Assembly: GCF_009708175.1 (NCBI RefSeq)
Contig: NZ_WMBB01000017.1
Location: 1-64,000, forward strand
Reading direction: 5' to 3'
From: Nocardia aurantiaca
Lineage (GTDB): Bacteria > Actinomycetota > Actinomycetes > Mycobacteriales > Mycobacteriaceae
DNA: 64,000 nt
Shown: positions 24,419-34,047 of the stretch, piece by piece
How positions within the stretch are numbered: the first letter of the stretch is position 1
How the letters are laid out: each line of letters starts with the position of its first letter
The notes under the pieces: generated by a model
Told to the model about the DNA's origin: nothing
Database searches by the model: none
What the model saw: only the letters and a program-made list of their open reading frames with translations
Translations under genes and position numbers: made by a program

Positions 24419-25234
24419 ATGCCGGAGAATCCGCTTGCCGCACCGGGCGCGTGGGACCAGGTCGCTGAGAGTTATGACGATGTCGTATCGGAGATGATGC
24501 GGCCGTTCGCGCTTCGCGCATTGGAGTTGTCCGAGCCGACCCGCCGGTCCAGAGTCATCGATGTGGCCACCGGCCCCGGCGTCCTGGCATTGCTGGCCGC
24601 GCCACGAGTCGCCGAGGTCGTCGCGGTCGACTTCTCCGAGGCGATGATCCGGCGGCTGCGGGGCGCCATCATGCAGGCCGGGATCGGCAATGTGCTCACC
24701 GGGGTCGGCGACGGGCAGCGATTGCGCTACGCCACCAATACTTTCGACGCCGCGTTCTCGATGTTCGGGCTCATGTTCTTCCCGGATCGGGCCCGCGGAT
24801 TCGCGGAGCTCTATCGGGTGCTGCGGCCGGGCGGGACCGCGGTGGTGTCCAGCTGGGCGCCGATCACGGATTCGCCGTTGATGACGCTGCTGTTCGAGGC
24901 GTTCCAGGCCGGGATTCCGGGATTCTCCGCGCCGCAGCCGAATCCGGACAGCCTCGAGAATCCGAACGTCTTCGAGAAGGAACTGCTCGCGGCCGGGTTC
25001 ACCGAGGTGACGCTGCGGCCGCACGCGGAGTCGTTCAGCTATGACAGCGCCGAGCAGATGTGGGACAAGCTGACCCGGGGGAGTGCGCCGTTGCAGGCGA
25101 CCCGGCGCCGGACCGACAAGGCCACCTGGGCAGCCCAGCAGCAGGTCATGATCGACTACCTGCGCGAGCACTATGTGCCGGGCACGCCGTTGTCGACGAC
25201 CGCGTGGCTGGGCACCGGTCGCGTTCCGCGATAA
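24419..25234 (+). CDS. Class I SAM-dependent methyltransferase (UbiE-like)
   Basis: A 271-residue methyltransferase. Motif I, the SAM-binding glycine loop, is VIDVATGPGVLALLAAPRVA (about residues 43-62); the acidic loop after it is VVAVDFSEAM; the post-motif segment is TFDAAFSMFGLMFFPDRARG; motif III is LRPGGTAVVSSW. Substrate unknown. The gene follows the aldehyde dehydrogenase with a 61-bp gap containing its own likely promoter and ends at a bidirectional terminator. Confidence 0.85.
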   Translation: MPENPLAAPGAWDQVAESYDDVVSEMMRPFALRALELSEPTRRSRVIDVATGPGVLALLAAPRVAEVVAVDFSEAMIRRLRGAIMQAGIGNVLTGVGDGQRLRYATNTFDAAFSMFGLMFFPDRARGFAELYRVLRPGGTAVVSSWAPITDSPLMTLLFEAFQAGIPGFSAPQPNPDSLENPNVFEKELLAAGFTEVTLRPHAESFSYDSAEQMWDKLTRGSAPLQATRRRTDKATWAAQQQVMIDYLREHYVPGTPLSTTAWLGTGRVPR

Positions 25235-25252
25235 GGGTTTTCAGATTTACGA

Positions 25253-25286
25253 TGGCGCGGCCGACCCGGAGAAACCGGCCGCGCCA
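25253..25286. terminator. Bidirectional terminator
   Basis: TGGCGCGGCCG (25253-25263) pairs with CGGCCGCGCCA (25276-25286) across 12 nt. It lies between the convergent methyltransferase and DUF779 genes. Confidence 0.65.
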
Positions 25287-25293
25287 CCTTCCT

Positions 25294-25701
25294 TCACCCG
25301 GCCAGCTCGTTGCCGCGCAGCGGAGCGGGAGCCGCTTCCAACGCCGCTGTCTCGGCATCGGTGAACAGGCGTGACCGGATGACGAATCGGACTCCCTCGG
25401 GGGCTTCGAGGGAGAATCCACCGCCGCGGCCGGGGACCACGTCGACGGTGAGATGGGTGTGGCGCCAGTACTCGTACTGGTCGGCGCTCATCCAGAACGC
25501 CGTATCGGGAAAGACGCGGCCGAGCAGCACATCGGCCGCGCCCACCCGGAACTCGCCGAGGGGGTAGCACATCGGGGAGCTGCCGTCGCAGCAGCCACCC
25601 GACTGGTGGAACATCACCGGACCGTGGTGGTCGATGAGACGCTGCAGCACCTGCACCGCGGCCTCGGTGATGGTCACCCGGGATATGGAACCTGCTGTCA
25701 T
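25294..25701 (-). CDS. DUF779 domain protein
   Basis: A 135-residue DUF779 protein with MFHQSGGCCDGSSPMCYPLG (vicinal Cys-Cys and a third Cys) followed by DVLLGRVFPDTAFWMSADQY and THLTVDVVPGRG. DUF779 genes are regularly found beside acetaldehyde-type aldehyde dehydrogenases, as in mycobacteria, and this one starts 51 bases after such a gene on the same strand. The cysteines suggest metal binding or a redox role, which is inference. ATG 25701 or the adjacent GTG 25704 may start translation; GAGGAG precedes both. Confidence 0.85.
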   Translation of the reverse strand: MTAGSISRVTITEAAVQVLQRLIDHHGPVMFHQSGGCCDGSSPMCYPLGEFRVGAADVLLGRVFPDTAFWMSADQYEYWRHTHLTVDVVPGRGGGFSLEAPEGVRFVIRSRLFTDAETAALEAAPAPLRGNELAG

Positions 25702-25751
25702 CACGCTCCTCGCAGACGGTGCGGTCCGTCCGGCATGGAATCGGTTGCGGT

Positions 25752-27269
<1,518 letters not shown>

Positions 27270-27833
27270 GGCGCGGCTCCTGATCGCATGTCTGCGGTGA
27301 CGGGGGTCACTATGAACCGCGAAGGTTGGCGGGAGGTTGGTGTCGAGTTGGTGACACGTAGCTGAGTCACTGCCGCCGAATTCGGCTGCGATAAAGGACG
27401 ATCCGAGCAGAGAATCGAGTTCGCGGCACAGTGTGCACCGATACGTGTGACGAAGTTCCGACTACGCGCGCAACGCGGTCCGCAGGCGTGCGGTCGCCGG
27501 CGCGCGCCCACCGTCGCCATGGCATCGCCGCACCGGCCCACCGCGAAGCGGCGGTCGCGTGCCTCACCGAGCATCCACCCGTGGGCTGCACAGACTCTCC
27601 CGAAGACCTGCCCCGTGCTGCAGATGGCGCCGTCGAACAGATGGCGAGGTCATGCGCACAGCGGGAATCCTTCGGATTCCACTACAGGGTTCAACTACAG
27701 CACGGTGCTCGAACACGATATGGACAGTCCGTCCCGCTGATCGAGCTGCTGAAGCGAGAGCTGCCCACCAGGTTTGATCCGCCGGTTTCGAGGCATTGCG
27801 TCCGCAAAGGACGAACTCGACCAGGAGGATCGA
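27270..27833. other. Gene-poor region between two divergent genes
   Basis: Several overlapping open frames occur on both strands but none has a ribosome site or recognisable protein motif. The first ~100 bases probably contain the aldehyde dehydrogenase promoter. I see no regulator gene. Confidence 0.4.
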
Positions 27834-28400
27834 ATGTCGAGCACAGCATGGACCGTGCTGATTGCGGTGATTGTGGTGATCGTGGCCGTACTGCTGATGG
27901 CCGTGATACTGCGACCGAGAATGCGCAGCCGGCGTCTGCGAGACCGATTCGGACCGGAATACGACCGGACCGTGCAGCAGGCGCAGAACCGCCGGATCGC
28001 CGAGCAGGACCTGACCGATCGCGAGAAACGCCACGACGAGCTGAGGCTGCGTGATCTCTCGGAGGAGGAAACACGCCGCTACGAGGCCGCTTGGGCGCAG
28101 GTGCAGGCGCAGTTCGTCGATGATCCGGCCGCGGCGTTGGACGCGGCGGACCGTCTGGTCGCACAGGCGATGACCGACCGCGGGTACCCGAGCGAGAGCT
28201 ACGAGCAACAGCTTGCGGACCTCTCTGTGGACCACGCGCGCCCATTGAGCCGATTCCGCACCGCCCACGACATCGCCGCACGCGCCGAACGCGGCGGGGT
28301 CTCCACCGAGGACATGCGCACGGCCATTGTCGATTATCACGAGCTGTTCGTCGACCTGGTCGACGCCGACCGGTCCGGGCAGACCCGACCCCAGCATTGA
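27834..28400 (+). CDS. Membrane-anchored hypothetical protein with FVDDP repeat-type domain
   Basis: A 188-residue protein: one N-terminal membrane helix (WTVLIAVIVVIVAVLLMAVI, about residues 6-25), then a charged helical region (RRLRDRFGPEYDRTVQQAQN and TDREKRHDEL), then a domain FVDDPAAALDAADRLVAQAM, ending STEDMRTAIVDYHELFVDLV. A strong AGGAGG lies six bases before ATG 27834. The next gene repeats the last domain without the membrane helix. The family is known only as conserved hypothetical in actinobacteria. The arrangement suggests a membrane partner and a soluble partner of one system. Confidence 0.78.
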   Translation: MSSTAWTVLIAVIVVIVAVLLMAVILRPRMRSRRLRDRFGPEYDRTVQQAQNRRIAEQDLTDREKRHDELRLRDLSEEETRRYEAAWAQVQAQFVDDPAAALDAADRLVAQAMTDRGYPSESYEQQLADLSVDHARPLSRFRTAHDIAARAERGGVSTEDMRTAIVDYHELFVDLVDADRSGQTRPQH

Positions 28401-28409
28401 GGAACTCCC

Positions 28410-28685
28410 ATGACAAGCAGTCGGAATCCACTGCGTGAGCAATGGCGCGACATCCAGATCCGCTTCGTCGACGATCCCAAGGACGCGGTCACTCGCGCCG
28501 ACGGACTCGTCGCCGACGCCCTCGAGCAGCTGACCGACCGGTGCGCGCGCCGCCGGGAGGAGCTCGAAAGCCGTTGGGCGCGGGGCGATGCCGCCGACAC
28601 CGAGGAAATGCGACAGGCGTTGCGCGGCTATCGTGAGCTGTTCGATCAGCTCGCGGGGATGGCGTCGGAGGCGACGAACATGTAG
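28410..28685 (+). CDS. Soluble FVDDP-domain hypothetical protein
   Basis: A 91-residue, wholly helical, charged protein. IQIRFVDDPKDAVTRADGLV and TEEMRQALRGYRELFDQLAG align with the corresponding parts of the preceding membrane-anchored protein, so the two arose by duplication. It starts nine bases after the upstream stop and is surely co-transcribed. Its 3' end overlaps the convergent NTF2-like gene by 40 bases. Function unknown. Confidence 0.75.
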   Translation: MTSSRNPLREQWRDIQIRFVDDPKDAVTRADGLVADALEQLTDRCARRREELESRWARGDAADTEEMRQALRGYRELFDQLAGMASEATNM

Positions 28686-29092
28686 CTCTTCTCCTCCACG
28701 CGCTGGCTGATCCGCCATTCGCCGTCCACGCGCACGAAGGTGTCGTGGTACCAGAGGCCGCAGAGCATGAGGCGGCGGGTGCCGTCGGCGGAGGTGACCA
28801 GCATGGGGTTGTGGCACATGGTGCGGGCGGTGGCGTGATCGCCCTCCACACGAATGGAGGAGTTGCTGATCATGTGTTGGAAGGCGGAGAAATTGGGCAT
28901 GACGGTGGCCAGGAATTTCTTGGTGGATTCCACGTTACCGGCGGGTCCGCCCATGGCGGTGTAATCGATGTGGGCATCGGTGGTGAAGATTTCGTCCAGC
29001 AGTTCCCACTGGTGGGTGTCCACGGCTTGGGAATAGCGGACCATGAGGTCCTCTATTTCCAGGCGGTCCGAAATCTCCTGCAGGGACAGCAT
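28646..29092 (-). CDS. SnoaL-like/NTF2-fold protein
   Basis: A 148-residue cone-fold protein of the SnoaL-like (nuclear transport factor 2) superfamily. It opens with EISDRLEIEDLMVRYSQAVD and WELLDEIFTTDAHIDYTAMG, and ends with the usual DTFVRVDGEWRISQRVEEKS. This fold is used by dehydratases, isomerases and ring-hydroxylating beta subunits. The Asp/His arrangement (Asp-Ala-His-Ile-Asp-Tyr) could be catalytic but the substrate is unknown. Its 3' end is antisense to the preceding small gene. Confidence 0.82.
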   Translation of the reverse strand: MLSLQEISDRLEIEDLMVRYSQAVDTHQWELLDEIFTTDAHIDYTAMGGPAGNVESTKKFLATVMPNFSAFQHMISNSSIRVEGDHATARTMCHNPMLVTSADGTRRLMLCGLWYHDTFVRVDGEWRISQRVEEKSYMFVASDAIPAS

Positions 29093-29451
29093 GGGGGCCT
29101 CCGAGTGGTGCCGAAAACTCTTCAGGGACGATGGGCCAGCGTACGGCGAGGAGATGGTTCGATCTGCCGTTTCCGAAAGACACGGGGATGCAATGGATCT
29201 CGTTCAGACAGACAGACCCGGTCACGCGGCTTCTTCACCGATCCGATAATTCTTGGCGGAATGGTTCGGGCCGCCTTCGAGGGCGCGCCGCGATGAGGAC
29301 GAACCGTAGAAGATAGACCAACAGCCCACGTTCGGATTGCGAAGCGCGATCACGGCCTTGCCGCTCGGGGCATACTCGAGGGGTCGCGGCGGAGCACCGG
29401 ACTTCCGGCGGCCGCTGCCGAGTAGTCGCCCCCGCGCCGCGCCGCCGATCG
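29093..29451. other. Intergenic region, no gene seen
   Basis: A 359-bp stretch between the divergent NTF2-like and ABC ATPase genes. Only short frames without ribosome sites occur. It must contain both promoters. Confidence 0.4.
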
Positions 29452-30123
29452 GTGGTGGGGCATGGTGGGGCGGTGCCCAGCATTGTCTTGGACCGGGTCA
29501 GCCTCGGCCGTGGTTCGACCTCGGTGCTCATCGAGGCCGACGCGACCTTCGCGGCAGGGCAGTGCGCGGCCGTGGTCGGGCCGAGCGGGGCGGGTAAGAC
29601 GACGCTGCTGCGATTGCTGAATCGATTCGGCGAGCCCGACAGCGGGCGAGTGCTCCTGGACGGGACCCCGGTGGCCGACCTCGATGTGCTGGCCCTGCGA
29701 CGCCAGGTGGGGTTGGTGCCGCAGCGGCCGGTGCTGCTCACCGATACGGTGGCCGAGGAGATCCGTGTGGGGCGGGCCGTCGATGGGGATCGGGTGGACG
29801 AATTGCTCGCGGTCGTCGGATTGCCCGCGGGATTCGCCGCGCGGCGCTGCGCCGAGCTGTCGGGAGGTGAGGCGCAGCGGGTTTGCCTGGCCCGGGCACT
29901 GGCGGTGGAGCCGCAGGTGCTGCTGCTGGACGAGCCGACCTCGGCGCTGGACGGCGCGTCGGCGGCGGCGATCGGCGAGTTGATCCGGGCGCATATCGGT
30001 TCCGGCGGCAGCGTGGTGCTGGTCAGCCATGATCCCGGCTTCGTGGCCGAGGTATCGGACGAGGTGTGGACGCTGGCGAGCGGGCGGCTCACACGCGATG
30101 CGGAAGCGGGCAACCAGCCATGA
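29452..30123 (+). CDS. ABC transporter ATP-binding protein (FetA-like)
   Basis: A 223-residue ABC ATPase: Walker A GPSGAGKTTLLRLLNRFGEP, Q loop VGLVPQRPVLL, signature LSGGEAQRVCLARAL, Walker B VLLLDEPTSALD, and the H-loop SHDPGF. It is coupled by ATGA to a UPF0014 membrane protein, the gene pair known as fetA-fetB in Escherichia coli, an iron exporter. The start is uncertain: GTG at 29452 or GTG at 29473, both near a GGTGGGG stretch. Confidence 0.85.
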   Translation: MVGHGGAVPSIVLDRVSLGRGSTSVLIEADATFAAGQCAAVVGPSGAGKTTLLRLLNRFGEPDSGRVLLDGTPVADLDVLALRRQVGLVPQRPVLLTDTVAEEIRVGRAVDGDRVDELLAVVGLPAGFAARRCAELSGGEAQRVCLARALAVEPQVLLLDEPTSALDGASAAAIGELIRAHIGSGGSVVLVSHDPGFVAEVSDEVWTLASGRLTRDAEAGNQP

Positions 30124-30899
30124 CACAGGGGCTTTCGGTACCCGACTGGACTGGCGTCGGCGCGTCTCTGGTTCTGGTCGCCCTGGCGGCGGCGATCGCC
30201 TATCGCCAGCACCTGCACCTGACTCGCGAACTGCTGATCGCCGCGGCCCGGGCCGGGGTGCAGCTCATCGCGGTGGGCGCGATTCTGCTGATCCTCTTCC
30301 GCCGCACCGGATTGCCGGGCGCGCTGGGCTGGGTGATTCTGATGATCGTCATCGCCGGGCAGGTGGCAGGGCGGCGCGGCGCCGGCCTGCCGCATGCGCG
30401 GCGGTCCGCGACCATCGGCGTGGCGTTCGGCGCGTCTATCACCCTGGGCGCGCTGATCGTGCTCGGGATCATTTCCACGCAGGCGCGGGTGGTGGTGCCG
30501 GTGGGCGGCATGATCGTGTCCTCGGCCATGCAGTCGACCGGAATCGCCCTGCGCCGCCTGGTCGAAGACGCGCGTCGCGCTCGTGATGCGGTGGAAGCGC
30601 GCTTGGCGCTGGGGCTTTCGGCGCATCAGTCCTTCCTGCCCAATCAGCGCTCAGCTCTGCGCACCGCGTTGATCCCGGCGATAGACTCGACGAAGGTGGT
30701 CGGTCTGATCAGTCTGCCCGGCGCGATGACGGGATTGATTCTGGCGGGCGTGGATCCGCTGACGGCCATCCGCTACCAGATCGTGGTGATGTACATGCTC
30801 CTCGCGGCCACGACGCTGGCGGCACTGGCTGCCACCCGGGCGGCCGAGCGGACGCTCTTCGACGGGGCGCAGCGCCTCGTCCCTCTGCCCGATCGATGA
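30120..30899 (+). CDS. UPF0014 family ABC permease (FetB-like)
   Basis: A 259-residue integral membrane protein with about seven helices. Conserved blocks are ELLIAAARAGVQLIAVGAIL, the VGGMIVSSAMQSTGIALRRL loop, and FLPNQRSALRTALIPAIDST followed by KVVGLISLPGAMTGLILAG, which are hallmarks of FetB/YbbM. With the upstream ATPase it likely forms an exporter for iron or another metal. It is translationally coupled to the ATPase by four bases. Confidence 0.87.
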   Translation: MTQGLSVPDWTGVGASLVLVALAAAIAYRQHLHLTRELLIAAARAGVQLIAVGAILLILFRRTGLPGALGWVILMIVIAGQVAGRRGAGLPHARRSATIGVAFGASITLGALIVLGIISTQARVVVPVGGMIVSSAMQSTGIALRRLVEDARRARDAVEARLALGLSAHQSFLPNQRSALRTALIPAIDSTKVVGLISLPGAMTGLILAGVDPLTAIRYQIVVMYMLLAATTLAALAATRAAERTLFDGAQRLVPLPDR

Positions 30900-30919
30900 C
30901 CACCAGGCCAGCGGAATCC

Positions 30920-30938
30920 TATGAAGTGGGATTTCATA
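30920..30938. promoter_or_regulatory. Inverted repeat upstream of the terpene synthase
   Basis: TATGAA (30920-30925) and TTCATA (30933-30938) flank a 7-bp spacer, 78 bases before the terpene synthase start in an AT-richer tract. It is a possible operator. Confidence 0.35.
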
Positions 30939-31015
30939 TGCGAGTGCAAACGTCCGAAATGCCGCTATCGTTTACGATGTCCTCGGTAAAACGGTTGGGG
31001 GATAGGTAGTTTCGT

Positions 31016-31996
31016 ATGGACGCGATCGAGTTGTTCATGCCGTTCGACGCCGCGGGCCTCAACCCCGCGGAGCCGGAGGCCGAATCGGGCATGTGGTCCT
31101 GGCTGGAGGCATGCGGGCTGGTGCCCACCGAGCCCACCCGCCGTCGCATGGAACGGACCCGCCCGGCTCGAATGTACGCGCTGTGGTGTCCGCGCGCGGA
31201 AGCCGATGAGCTCACGCTGCTGAGCCAGTACACCGCATGGGCTTTCATAGTGGACGACCAGTTCGATATCGAAATACCCGATCCCAGCAGGTGTTTGGAG
31301 GCCATCTCCGCCATCGAGGACGTACTGGACGGTACGGCAACGCCTTCCGGGGTGCTGGCGGTCGCCTTCGCGGACCTGTGGGAGAGATTGCGCCGCGGCC
31401 GGTCGGCAACGTGGCGGGTGGCCGTGCGTGAGGAAATCCGCGACTGGTTGTGGACCTACTACATCGAAAGCGTCGGCCGCCTCTCCGGCAACCTGCCCGA
31501 CCTCGACACCTACCGCGCGCACCGGCGAGACGGCGTGGCGCTCTATGTGTTTCTCGATATCAGTGAGCGCGCCGAGGGCGTGGACCTCGGCGCGGCCATC
31601 CGGCACCTACCCGCCATGCGCAGCTTGCGCGCCGCGGCCGTGGAGCACATGGGTCTGTTCAACGATGTGTTGTCGGTCGCCTCGGATGAGGCCTCCGGCT
31701 ATCTGTACAACTCGGTGCTGCTCGCGCAGTATCATCACGGGCACAGTCGAGCTCAGGCTCTGCAACTGGTCAACGACATGCTCTCCGAATGCGTCCAGCG
31801 CATGATCGAGGCGGTGCAGCGGTTGCCGACCGAACTCGACGACGCCGGCATTACCGGCCGCGAGCGCGCGGACGCCCTGGCCACCGCCGGGAACTACACC
31901 ACGTACGTGCGCGCCAACCACGATTATCACTATCAGGCGGCCCGCTACACGAGCGCACCCGCGGAGGCGCTCGAGCACGGCCTGCCACTCACCTGA
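31016..31996 (+). CDS. Class I terpene synthase
   Basis: A 326-residue single-domain class I terpene cyclase, probably a sesquiterpene synthase. The first metal-binding motif is VDDQFD (D80, D81, D84). The second is NDVLSVASD from N216: the consensus NDxxSxxxE has Asp at its last position (224), although a Glu follows at 225. The C-terminal Arg-Tyr pair (ARY) that closes the active site is present. The next gene is a polyprenyl diphosphate synthase, so this two-gene locus can make both precursor and cyclised product. Ribosome-binding sequence GGGGGAT precedes ATG 31016. Confidence 0.87.
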   Translation: MDAIELFMPFDAAGLNPAEPEAESGMWSWLEACGLVPTEPTRRRMERTRPARMYALWCPRAEADELTLLSQYTAWAFIVDDQFDIEIPDPSRCLEAISAIEDVLDGTATPSGVLAVAFADLWERLRRGRSATWRVAVREEIRDWLWTYYIESVGRLSGNLPDLDTYRAHRRDGVALYVFLDISERAEGVDLGAAIRHLPAMRSLRAAAVEHMGLFNDVLSVASDEASGYLYNSVLLAQYHHGHSRAQALQLVNDMLSECVQRMIEAVQRLPTELDDAGITGRERADALATAGNYTTYVRANHDYHYQAARYTSAPAEALEHGLPLT

Positions 31997-32141
31997 AACA
32001 GAAGACCTGCCGCCGTTGCCGAAATCCGCAGGCAACCCCCGGGTTTCAGGTTGCGATGGAACTATGAGCTTCATCTGAGCATGGCTGACCAGCCACCGAA
32101 AAGTGGTTGCGGTATCCGTGTCCGAGAGAGCGGGGCCGATT

Positions 32142-33305
32142 ATGCGAGCGTCGAAACCTATCCGATTCACCGTGGGACAGCACCTCGAGGGCAAACACCG
32201 ATGGGGGCCTTCTCGCCCGGCCGTGGCCGCCCTCGCCGGGTATGAGGAAACCTGCGTCCGCGCCGCCGATTCCATATCCCGTCCGCTCGAGGCCACCACC
32301 GAGCGAAGAGCCCGCCAGCGACTGGGGGAGGCCCGGGTCGCCATCGAACCGGTATTGCGGTCGGCGGTCGCAGCCCTGGCCGAACCGCTGGATCTGATGG
32401 CCGGGTACCACTTCGGCTGGTGCGACGCCGAGGGTGCGGCGGTCGACGGCGTGCAGGGGAAGGCCCTGCGCCCGGCCCTGACCTTCGCCGCCGCCGCGGC
32501 GTGTGGCGGGGCTGTCGGCGAGTCGGTACACGCGGCGGCCGCTGTCGAACTGCTGCACAACTTCTCGCTCGTGCACGACGATGTCATGGATACCGACCCG
32601 TTCCGCCACGGGCGGCCGACGGTGTGGCGGATCTGGGGCGAGACCAATGCGACACTGCTCGGCGACGCGCTCCAGGCCGTGGCGCTCGGTGTGCTGTGTG
32701 ACGGCGTGCCCGAGACGGTGACCGCCGAGGCGGTCATCCGACTGGCCCAGGCGACCGTCACGCTGTGCCGGGGCCAATACGCCGACTGCGCCTTCGAGAC
32801 TCGGCCGACCGTCAGCGTCGACGAATATCTCGCCATGGCCGCCGGGAAGACCGGCGCGCTGCTGGGCTGCGCCTGCGCGCTGGGCGCGCTGTGCGCCGGG
32901 GCCGACCATCGCGTGGTCTCGGCCATGCACACCTTTGGTACCGAATTGGGGCTGGTCTTCCAACTCGTCGATGATTACATCGACATCTGGGGCGATCCCG
33001 AGATCACCGGAAAACCGGCTCACAGCGACCTGATTCACCGCAAACAGTCCTTCCCGGTGGTGTGCGCCCTGGAATCGGGCACCGCGGCCGGGCGTGACCT
33101 GGCCCGCCTCTATCACGCCCGCCGTCCCATGACAGCGTCCCGCGCGGCCCGGGCGGCGGACTTGATCGAGGAGGCGGGCGGTCGCCATTCCACGCTGAGC
33201 CGGGCCTCTGACGCCCTCGACGCCGCCTTCGCGGCGCTGCCCGACGATCTGGCCTCCGACGACCTGACCGCCCTCGCCCAACTGATGGCCCAGCGCGATC
33301 ACTGA
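32142..33305 (+). CDS. Polyprenyl (farnesyl/geranylgeranyl) diphosphate synthase
   Basis: An E-type isoprenyl diphosphate synthase of about 387 residues. The first Asp-rich motif is DDVMD (146-150), preceded by HNFSLVHDD; the second is DDYID (277-281); Lys/Arg for IPP binding lie in GVQGKALRPAL. It supplies substrate to the terpene synthase upstream; chain length cannot be judged with confidence from sequence alone. Start uncertain: ATG 32142 is used, with GTGs at 32103 and 32115 as alternatives. The gap to the cyclase is about 145 bases. Confidence 0.85.
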   Translation: MRASKPIRFTVGQHLEGKHRWGPSRPAVAALAGYEETCVRAADSISRPLEATTERRARQRLGEARVAIEPVLRSAVAALAEPLDLMAGYHFGWCDAEGAAVDGVQGKALRPALTFAAAAACGGAVGESVHAAAAVELLHNFSLVHDDVMDTDPFRHGRPTVWRIWGETNATLLGDALQAVALGVLCDGVPETVTAEAVIRLAQATVTLCRGQYADCAFETRPTVSVDEYLAMAAGKTGALLGCACALGALCAGADHRVVSAMHTFGTELGLVFQLVDDYIDIWGDPEITGKPAHSDLIHRKQSFPVVCALESGTAAGRDLARLYHARRPMTASRAARAADLIEEAGGRHSTLSRASDALDAAFAALPDDLASDDLTALAQLMAQRDH

Positions 33306-33354
33306 CGCACACACCAGGTTTGGACCTGGACCCGAATAACGGCCGTCCATATCG

Positions 33355-33520
33355 GGGTTCAGTTTGGCGTAGTACCGACGCTGACGTCGGCCGGCGCTGC
33401 GACTTCGCTGCGCCGTAGTCCGGGCACGCGGCGCCGAGTATCGGCCGGGAGCCCTGCCCCGCGGGCTGAGCTCGGCTCGCCGCGAGGTGAGGAACTCGCG
33501 GACTTCGTCACGATTGTCCG
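33355..33520 (-). pseudogene. Relic of an XRE-family helix-turn-helix regulator
   Basis: On the minus strand one frame reads EVREFLTSRRAELSP, then after a frame change GLPADTRRRVPGLRRSEVAA, then a further change near YYAKL. Joined, this is the typical start of a large actinobacterial XRE-type regulator family (...FLxSRRAxxxP...LPxxxRRRVPGLRReEVAxLAGVS). At least two indels break it and nothing follows. It is a decayed fragment. Confidence 0.6.
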
Positions 33521-33744
33521 CATCAGTGCCGTACGCCCGGACCCGGCGCTAGGGTTGCACTGTCGGTACACCACTCATCAGTGTCTCGTTACCAGCTTTC
33601 ACCTGCGGTTCCATGGATGAGGCGGGCGGCGGTCAGCCGCCCGGCGCATAACCGATCCCCTTTTCCGGGACAGCGTGCGGGTCCTTCTGGAAAGCCCTTC
33701 CGGCTGTATCCGGCCGCTGGGGCCTCACAGAGAAGGCAAGGAAA

Positions 33745-34047
33745 TGGACAGACAACTACATTTTCGAGCTGGACGCCGACATCATCCGGATCGCGGTGTC
33801 GTACAAGAATCGGTACGGGATCACCATCGCGCGGACCTGTACCGGCCCAGGGATTTCGATGCTCGGGGCAAGCAGCAAGCGATCGTGGCCAGCGCACCGA
33901 ACCCTGAGAGCTCTACGCCGTCCCGGGTACCGGTCACGTCGACCTCTATCGGAAAACCGACCTGATTCCGTTCGACAAGCTCGCGACTTCTTTACGACAA
34001 ACCTGGCCCGACCAGCAGCGAGGAGCAGCATATGCGTGGAGCAGTGA
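33745..34047 (+). pseudogene. Relic of an alpha/beta-hydrolase gene
   Basis: Three short pieces in different frames recompose the ends of a YcjY-like alpha/beta hydrolase: NYIFELDADIIRIAVSYKNR at the start, then DLYRPRDFDARGKQQAIV, and the C-terminal end ELYAVPGTGHVDLY with LIPFDKLA and FFTTNLA. Only about 90 of ~300 residues remain; the central catalytic core is missing and each junction is frameshifted. It lies directly in front of the zinc alcohol dehydrogenase and may once have shared its operon. Confidence 0.62.
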
